Positions 57,690-64,000 of a stretch of 64,000 nt of DNA are shown here, piece by piece (the stretch's first letter is position 1; every line of letters begins with the position of its first letter). The notes beneath the pieces are model-generated. The model was not told where the DNA came from, ran no database searches, and worked only from the letters and a program-made list of their open reading frames with translations. This DNA comes from Tomocerus qinae (taxonomy: Eukaryota; Arthropoda; Collembola; Entomobryomorpha; Tomoceridae): contig CM034546.1 in assembly GCA_020055645.1 (NCBI GenBank), positions 74,710,001 through 74,774,000 on the forward strand. Direction: 5' to 3'. A program made the position numbers and the translations under genes.

Positions 57690-57975
57690 TTACTGAAATG
57701 AGACCAACCTTTTCTGCGTGACTGATTGACTTCTATGCCTTCTTCAAGTGAAAATTTTTCATGATTTTCAAGAAGAATCAAATTTCCTTGCTTGGCATTG
57801 ATACAAACATCCTCTACTTCTGCTCCGACACAAACATTCAAGAAAATTATATCACTGTTCATAGCAATTTCTTCAGTTCTTCAGCAACTATGGTTTTAAT
57901 GTGTCCTTATCGTTAACTCTTCCATCCGGTCGTCCTAAGTGGGACATTAAAATCGTGGCCTTTCCCTTTTGTGTC
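57690..57975 (-). pseudogene. phosphoglycerate kinase fragment with frameshifts
   Basis: The minus strand reads GKATILMSHLGRPDGRVNDK, then in a second frame IVAEELKKLL, then back to a frame with DIIFLNVCVGAEVEDVC and QGNLILLENHEKFSLEEG. These are consecutive segments of the N-terminal domain of phosphoglycerate kinase (SHLGRPDG, CVGPEVE, LLENLRFHxEEEG), the ADP + 1,3-bisphosphoglycerate enzyme of glycolysis. Two one-base shifts (near 57892 and 57862) and the NHEKF in place of NLRFH show it is dead. No N-terminal or downstream parts were found nearby, so it is an isolated fragment. Confidence 0.75.
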
Positions 57976-58868
57976 AAAAAAGGTGCTTTGGTAAAATGAC
58001 AATAATTTGAGTTATAGACATCGTAGAAAGTTGTACTTTACAAATATGCAAACCTGATAAAATTTCTCATCTTTAACTTGCTAACATATGCCACTTTACT
58101 CTTTTACATCAAAAGTTGCAGGCAATTTTCTAAAAAATCCGTACTCTTTCAATGTAAATTACAATTACAAGTAAAGTAAATCTTACAATTTTCCGCCCAA
58201 ACGAGTTTCTCTGAAAGGGTCGATTGTTTTTAGTACTTTTTCAGGAAATTCAGAGAAATACTTTACAACCAGACAGTAAAAATTTAGGAAAGAGGGAATC
58301 AGTGAATCACGTGCTGACTCTGACCTTGCACATTGCACGGAGAACACCCCCTTTCTGTCTCCTGTAGTGAAAATTATGTTTGGTTTTATGCTTGAGGTAG
58401 GTATGCTATATCCAAGTATAATATTCATGTTAATATGTATTTATGATAGACAGACAGAAAAGTTAAAGACATTTCTGAAGAGATTTCATCTGAATAATAC
58501 TAATCTAGCAAAAATTCAATAATCACAGATCTGCTTATTGGATAGTTATATATAGCCCCTGATTATGACTTATGACTAACAGATTACACAGAATGAATTG
58601 AAAGCAAATTTCTCATGAAATTGGGGTTAAAATAGTTGCTTCATCAGATTCTTAAAATCATTATTCATTTTAATTAAATTCAAATTTGTGTCATACATAA
58701 TAAGTATTACAATTTGGATTTGTTGTTTTTTCATCCCCTCCTTGCTGCAGCTGAATCATGATGATCGAATAAGTTAGTAACACACTTAAAGCCTGCGGCA
58801 CAATATATTTAAACCTTTTAGGAATGTAGTATATAATTAAAACTAGGACTTTTTGTTAATAACTTAGT
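57976..58868. other. no gene recognised
   Basis: AT-rich 3' flank of the gustatory receptor gene. An 81-codon minus-strand frame at 58183-58428 was examined and not called. Confidence 0.4.
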
Positions 58869-61800
58869 TTATACCGTCCCCAAAAATCCATATGAAATGG
58901 TGAAAAAGCGTGTGCCTTTGATTCCAATAGGGTCGTTAATGGCATCCAAATATTCCATCAGTATATCTGGGGTAGAGCTCAATTTTTTTCTTATTTCTGG
59001 ATGTAGAAGCCATGACCTGAAATAGCTTGCCTGCAAAATATCACAGATTTATATCATATCGTCTCGTAAAACCTATCGCCTGTTCAAATTCAGGCCAATG
59101 TTTTGGAAAATAGACTTTTATCATTTTTGTTCAATCCAATGAAATTTTCCCTAATTGAGATTCTAATTGAAATTATATTTTGCCCATTGAAAATTGTTTA
59201 AAGCTCTTCACTTAATTGCCTAGCTTAAAAACGTTGAAATATTTAAACCCTCAGATAATAAAAAGTGGTTACTGTACTTGATAGTTGGCTTCAGCAGCAA
59301 ATATTAATGAAGATATATAAATAGATAAGTAAATTATCATTTGCATAGGAAAATTCCAATTTTCGGCATCCAATATACTGATTACCCTTTCAGCAGTAAA
59401 AGCCATGTAAGCAGTAAACAAAAGAAGGACGGTTGATCCCACCACGTCATTGATTTTACTGGTGAAAGATTTTATACTCGAGTAATTATAGAAAATCTAC
59501 AAACACATCAAAAATTAAATTCCATTGATTTTAATGGGAGTATTGAAATTAAATGACAAAGATAATGACAAAGACATTCTTTTTTACTTTTTTGTGCTGG
59601 CGTTTCAATTTTTTTCTTCAAAATTATTTTCATTATAATATTAATATTAGTTACATATTTTTGTTTTGCATACCAGCATAATAATATTTTATTTTTTACC
59701 TTATGCTGCAATAAAAAATGTTGTGTATGTAATCTGCAATTTTCGACGAACTGGTAATTTTCTTATTATATCTTTGCGAATAATAATATTATGATAATAA
59801 CCATAGTGTATCATCCAAATATTTAGAAGGAGATTTGGGACCCCAACATTAACATTCTAGCATTCATAATTTTGTGCCTTTTGGGGACCAGTATAACTTT
59901 TAAATGTACCATGATGCATTTTGCATTCTGCACATTCGAGATGCATAATAAGGAAAGGTTATTGCTTAGAATAGATTTTTTGTTTCACTAAGGTGCACGG
60001 GTTAGCTTGAAAGACAACGAATAAATTATTTATATTTACTTGTTCAAAATGTAAGCAATTCATTTGTGACTGATCCTCAATATTCTGTCCGAATAATTTT
60101 ATGTTTTGGTGAAGCTCTTTGCAGCATCGGAAGGTACCGAAGCAAAAAGGTAAGAGGAGCCAGCACACAAAATCATCAGCAATCCATTGAGCGCCGCGTA
60201 GAAAAATGTTAACGGTGACAACAATTTTCATTCCAATGGTCAAATCTTCTTTTGTCACGGTGCTATTGAATGGACGAAGATGGAGTTCGTAGAATAATCT
60301 GCTGATGTGTTGTTTTAGCAAATTGGTATAATCATTTTTGAACAGTAGAGTGTTATCATACCACAGGTATGTGTAAACACTGAACAACAGAAGAATTGCA
60401 CCAAGTACAGTTAATCCATATTGAATCTGAAACAATTATAACAATTCCTAATAGAATCAATAATAAAAGTTGATTACTGTATTTGGATTTTGGAATTAAG
60501 TATTGAATTTAATATAACTTCAAAACTACTAATGGCAATTAAATACGTACCTTGCGGCTCTTACTGGTGGCATCCTGAGGTTTTGAATGATTCAGAACAA
60601 GTAAGAGTTTTTGACTATTAAACCACACCATATAAAAATAAATGCAACAGTTTGCACAGCTTAGTATTCTGGATCCAACAGAGAACAAAATATCCGGTCT
60701 GATTCGAATCTTTTGTTTGAATTCACTTCGTATCCCAAGGACGCTCATTACAACTATCCCCATATGAAGAATAGCACAACTTGCCTACAATTCATTTGAG
60801 AATTAAAAACACTAATAATCCAAACTGTGTTGATTCTCATTCAGCTGGATAATAAAAAGCATTTACAGTAGTAGCTATTTGTTAATTTAGTCATAATAAT
60901 TCACCAATATAATATTTGAATACAAAAAATAGAAAAATCTTAATTTTGTTAAGTATCAAAATACCACAATTCATTACCATGCAGTTAATATTGGATAAAG
61001 TTGTACATAATATATTATTTATTTTTTAATAAACTGGTTTATTAATGATATCCGTGTTGGGGTTGTAAGCTAAAGATCTCGTCGTGGCGAATGCATAGGG
61101 CATTTAGTTTCCCTTTTATCTTAGTGAAAATCTTAAATTTTAGGTACCATATGACTTCACATGCCAAAGCTAGGGACGATAGAGCTATTAAGTATCCGTA
61201 TAGAATGAAAATGGTATGAATCTTCATATCCAGACTTACGGCGACGGCTTCAGAACTCTCAAATATCTGCCGTGAGTTCAAAACATGATATTTAAAATTA
61301 ACCATAAATTGTTGATACTGAGACCACATTTCTAAAAGCCCCATTTCCATCATTAATTGAAAAAACTTTGGATACTTTTGTCGGAAAGTGTCAATGAAGA
61401 TCCAAAATTCAGGCATTATCACTCCTGTGCTTTCTATTGTTGGTTTACACTTAATGTCAGGATTGATTTGTGTAGCCCTGACTTGAGTTTCAACAATGGA
61501 ATGCAGGTCTGATAGCATAAACAATTTGTTCTTTGGGGCTACAATTCTATTTAAACTTGCATGATAATCATTGATCTTCAATGAAGAGTCTCGAGGATTT
61601 GTTACTAGGGAAACGCTTTTATTCATCTTCCAAAGTAGGTGGTATTTTAAGAATACGGTAGTTGCGTCAGATACTAAATCATTTCTTTCGTCCTTAAACT
61701 GTGCCAGTTTAAAATCCCTTTCAATCAACTCGGAAAAGTTTTGAAATTGGTATGTATCAAAGGGGACTATCACTTCCCCTGTTATATACGTTTCATATAA

Positions 61801-63814
61801 GGTAGAAATTATAAAACACGCTAAAACTGCTACTACGCTAAAAATGCTTTTGCTATTTAAGTTTGTAGATTGGCGAAAAATAAATGTAATTGTAGTCAAA
61901 ATTACAAGTTCAAGTTTTCTAAGTAGTTTAAGACGGCTATAGGATTGAAATACTACAAGTAAAAATGATGAAGGAAGAAGACAAAAAATTAAGAGCCAGC
62001 ATAAATTGTCAAAAGTATTTTGGACTAAAGCTGAAAGTGGTACGTCTAAAAACGAATCCTTATCTTCACAGTAAAAAGGAATCTCTTCGTGATCCCGAGG
62101 CATAAATGTTGCTGTATGGAATCTATACGTGTAAAGATTTCGAAATCGCGAAGATAAAAATAATTTTCCACAAACTAGTAAATCTCGTTTCAATCCACTC
62201 TTTATTATAGACTCCCTTACGGCATAAAAAACAGTAAAATTATACTTTTCCGCCATCATTTCAACCGCATTGTGCAATTCTGTACATTTTGCTCCTAATT
62301 TTGCAACTTTATAGTTCGATTCTCTGCATCGCACAAACTTTTCGATTTCATCAGAGAGCATAAATGTATCAATTGCCGCAACTGGGCAGCTGTGGAGATG
62401 ACCATTGAGATCATGCCAAATGTGCTCCCAACTTTCAATTAGCTCATTATTTATCAACACTTGTCTTCGTTTTTGTTGGTATAAAGATTCTATGATAATC
62501 AGATGTTGAAATTTATTTTTAACTAACATAATAAATATGGGAGCCACAAGATCGTACGTAAGAAAAAATTTAAATGCTGGATGCAATTTGGATTCTTTTA
62601 TTCCCATTATTAAAATGAACTTGGACGTTGGTCGATTTACTTCTTGGCCAAAGTATTGGACCAAACTCTGCATAGATATATCAGGAGACACAACTATGTT
62701 GATATTACACATGTTATTGGTCAGGTCCATCGGTCTGTTTTCATCTCGACCAAAGTGAGATTTATTGTGGTTTGACTTAGCAAGAGTCCAAGGCTGTGAA
62801 TTTTGATTTGCCAAAAGAAATAATTGTCCCCACTCTGAATTCGTAAAGCTGACAACATTGAAATCACAGTTTTTGAAGTACGACAAATTCCTAATGCAAA
62901 TTACACTAGTTATGCTACCTATGACGTGTAAGGTTAAAAGAATAGTTTTCAACATTTTCATTTTATATTCCAATTTTAACGCTGATTGACTAAAAAATAT
63001 TACAACTATACTACGTGTAGGATCTCAGGCTTGTGATTACTACCAAGTTTTACATTTAATTGTATTGTAGTTTTGTTTCCTACAGCTAAACTGTATCTTA
63101 CCAAAGTATAACTCAAATAGAAAATTAATACATTGAGATTTTCTACACTTTTTAAATAACCTTGAATGAATTGTGGCAATGAAGCCTAGAATAGCATAGC
63201 AATATTGAATGTGTGGATTGTGTGACGCCATTTGACTAAATAATTCAAATGCGTAGGTGTCTTCCTGGTTTGGTTACTGGGCTAACCCGTCCGCCGTCTA
63301 CCAAACAATTCCGGTGAGACTAATGAAACGGGGCCTGGAGTCATACAGATATTATATCAATACATCATATATATCCCAATAACATAACATTTTCTAACTA
63401 ATACCGCAATTGACACAGTAATACAATTCAATGTGCTAAGTCTAATTTTCCAGTATTAGATCAGGCAAAAAATGCCGGAATGCAGAATGGTAATAATATT
63501 ATTAAGGCCTACAGTTTTAGGGATTTTATTTATGAATTATAATATTTTAAAACACATTATTTTCTACTACATATTTGATTATATTATTATGTTACCTGTT
63601 GAAGACGATTAGTTCTTTTGACATAGCAGTCACCCTTCACACAGACTTTGAAAGGAACAAGAAGAATGTAATATCCGTAATTTATGACAATTTTAATGTA
63701 AAATGCACTAAGCTTTAATTGTTTTGTTTGTTTCACATCAACCTTGCATTCAGCCTCTGTTGTAACTCCGACGCTTTTGTTTCGTGATGAATATGGATTA
63801 ATTGGCTGTATCAT
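58869..63814 (-). CDS. gustatory receptor, five exons, hosting another gene in intron 1 (406 aa)
   Basis: Exons are 63814-63596, 60784-60551, 60426-60040, 59496-59278 and 59030-58869; every junction is GT-AG and phase 0. The sum is 406 residues, the usual size. Exon 1 gives the cytosolic N-terminus ending YVKRTNRLQQ. Exon 2 gives helices 1-2 (ILHMGIVVMSVLGI, FSVGSRILSCANCCIYFYMVW), exon 3 helices 3-4, exon 4 helices 5-6 (VVGSTVLLLFTAYMAFTAE, MQMIIYLSIYISSLIFAAE) and exon 5 helix 7 with GTRFFTISYGFLGTV, a form of the gustatory receptor C-terminal signature. These are ligand-gated cation channels of taste neurons. Intron 1 is 2.8 kb and contains the complete ionotropic receptor below, on the same strand. 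If exon 1 belonged to another gene, the remaining exons would lack a start. Confidence 0.72.
61042..62961 (-). CDS. divergent ionotropic receptor, type B (639 aa), nested in a gustatory receptor intron
   Basis: A single exon; ATG 62961 chosen because the frame upstream starts only with TTG. A leader (LKTILLTLHVIGSITSVI) precedes a variable extracellular part, then the first lobe, TM1 at about 315-340 (LCWLLIFCLLPSSFLLVVF), TM2 at about 372-395 (SIFSVVAVLACFIISTLYET, then YITGEVIVPF), a second lobe, and TM3 at about 578-605 (IFILYGYLIALSSLALACEV). This is the ionotropic receptor layout, and the SLY-x-x-Y-I-T-G-E block after TM2 is where glutamate receptors have SYTANLAAFLT. It shares no strong blocks with the three tandem receptors at 38.6-51 kb, so it is a different subfamily. 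It appears intact and lies between exons 1 and 2 of the gustatory receptor. Confidence 0.78.
   Translation of the reverse strand: MKMLKTILLTLHVIGSITSVICIRNLSYFKNCDFNVVSFTNSEWGQLFLLANQNSQPWTLAKSNHNKSHFGRDENRPMDLTNNMCNINIVVSPDISMQSLVQYFGQEVNRPTSKFILIMGIKESKLHPAFKFFLTYDLVAPIFIMLVKNKFQHLIIIESLYQQKRRQVLINNELIESWEHIWHDLNGHLHSCPVAAIDTFMLSDEIEKFVRCRESNYKVAKLGAKCTELHNAVEMMAEKYNFTVFYAVRESIIKSGLKRDLLVCGKLFLSSRFRNLYTYRFHTATFMPRDHEEIPFYCEDKDSFLDVPLSALVQNTFDNLCWLLIFCLLPSSFLLVVFQSYSRLKLLRKLELVILTTITFIFRQSTNLNSKSIFSVVAVLACFIISTLYETYITGEVIVPFDTYQFQNFSELIERDFKLAQFKDERNDLVSDATTVFLKYHLLWKMNKSVSLVTNPRDSSLKINDYHASLNRIVAPKNKLFMLSDLHSIVETQVRATQINPDIKCKPTIESTGVIMPEFWIFIDTFRQKYPKFFQLMMEMGLLEMWSQYQQFMVNFKYHVLNSRQIFESSEAVAVSLDMKIHTIFILYGYLIALSSLALACEVIWYLKFKIFTKIKGKLNALCIRHDEIFSLQPQHGYH
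63102..63185 (-). other. possible cassette exon in the same intron
   Basis: An 84-bp stretch bounded by attctag and gtaaga is open in phase 0 (ASLPQFIQGYLKSVENLNVL, then IFYLSYTL). It begins with the same Ala-Ser as exon 2 of the host receptor. It could be an alternative or relic exon, or chance. Confidence 0.25.
63240..63345. other. GC-richer patch of unknown origin
   Basis: In an AT-rich intron, this segment (GGTTACTGGGCTAACCCGTC and, further on, CGGGGCCTGGAGTC) has clearly higher GC. It matches no tRNA or gene I recognise; a transposon scrap is the simplest guess. Confidence 0.3.
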
Positions 63815-64000
63815 TTTATAGCTGGGAGAAAACTGTCACTCGATACATGTGTACTTCATCACAGAGGATGATGTATTGGCACAACTAAAGTAGGCAAGCA
63901 CGCACGTAACTTCTGATTCCAGTTACCCATTTTACTGTATTCCACTTAGGATGATATTATTATCATTTTAGCCCAATAAACACAACCTTATAGTATCATT
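63815..64000. other. upstream flank of the gustatory receptor, to the window edge
   Basis: AT-rich sequence before exon 1. No promoter motif could be assigned and no further gene was seen. Confidence 0.35.

Noticed and set aside
58183..58428. Minus-strand frame ending KYFSEFPEKVLKTIDPF ... RLGGKL, faintly like the middle of phosphoglycerate kinase
   Set aside because: It lies upstream of the N-terminal kinase fragment, the wrong order for one gene, and the similarity is too weak.
63240..63345. tRNA or SINE promoter
   Set aside because: No A-box/B-box pair at proper spacing and no cloverleaf could be drawn.

Overview
The window is a stretch of an AT-rich arthropod nuclear genome. Genes have short GT-AG introns, and the families are animal ones: C2H2 zinc finger, CD36-like, gustatory receptors, divergent ionotropic receptors, Cys-loop channel, serine protease homologue, and F-box/LRR. 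A GH28 polygalacturonase sits among them and has introns of its own. This mix of many divergent chemoreceptors plus a plant-cell-wall enzyme fits a springtail (Collembola) best, but that assignment is inferred from gene content and not proven. Exon structures below were built by hand from splice sites and reading phase.

Left third (1-27 kb). From left to right: the 3' part of a 13-finger zinc-finger gene; a shortened CD36-like two-TM protein (3.0-4.3 kb); a small coiled-coil gene (about 6 kb); a mariner-like element with palindromic subterminal repeats (6.9-7.75 kb); a gustatory-receptor-like gene (8.6-10 kb, minus); an unrecognised 548-residue secreted protein in six exons (11.6-14.8 kb, minus); a serine protease homologue without catalytic His and Ser (15.5-16.6 kb, minus); an intronless Cys-loop channel subunit (17.7-19 kb, minus); a nicotinamidase with EF-hands and a signal peptide (21.7-22.8 kb, minus); and an F-box/LRR gene (24.6-26.7 kb, minus).

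Middle (28-38.6 kb). A second mariner-like copy is split by a 763-bp hAT-type element. It is followed by an unrecognised 271-residue gene and a gypsy-like reverse-transcriptase scrap. Next comes an ML (NPC2-like) module placed directly upstream of, and probably spliced to, the GH28 gene. A 731-bp hAT-type element with a perfect 8-bp target duplication ends at the start codon of the first ionotropic receptor.

Right part (38.6-64 kb). Three tandem paralogous ionotropic receptors lie on the plus strand. The third is broken by a 4-bp insertion and followed by a rearranged scrap of itself, and a gustatory-like receptor lies between the second and third. Then comes a minus-strand atlastin/GBP-type GTPase that ends in an apolipoprotein-L-like domain, the most notable gene here. 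It is followed by a MULE-like transposon with a SWIM finger, a 34-bp tandem array split by a 155-bp MITE, a phosphoglycerate kinase pseudogene, and a 406-residue gustatory receptor. A fourth, unrelated ionotropic receptor lies on the same strand inside the first intron of that gustatory receptor.

The genes do not form one pathway. Chemosensory receptors (three gustatory-like and four ionotropic-like loci) are the dominant theme, with transposon insertions contributing to their turnover.
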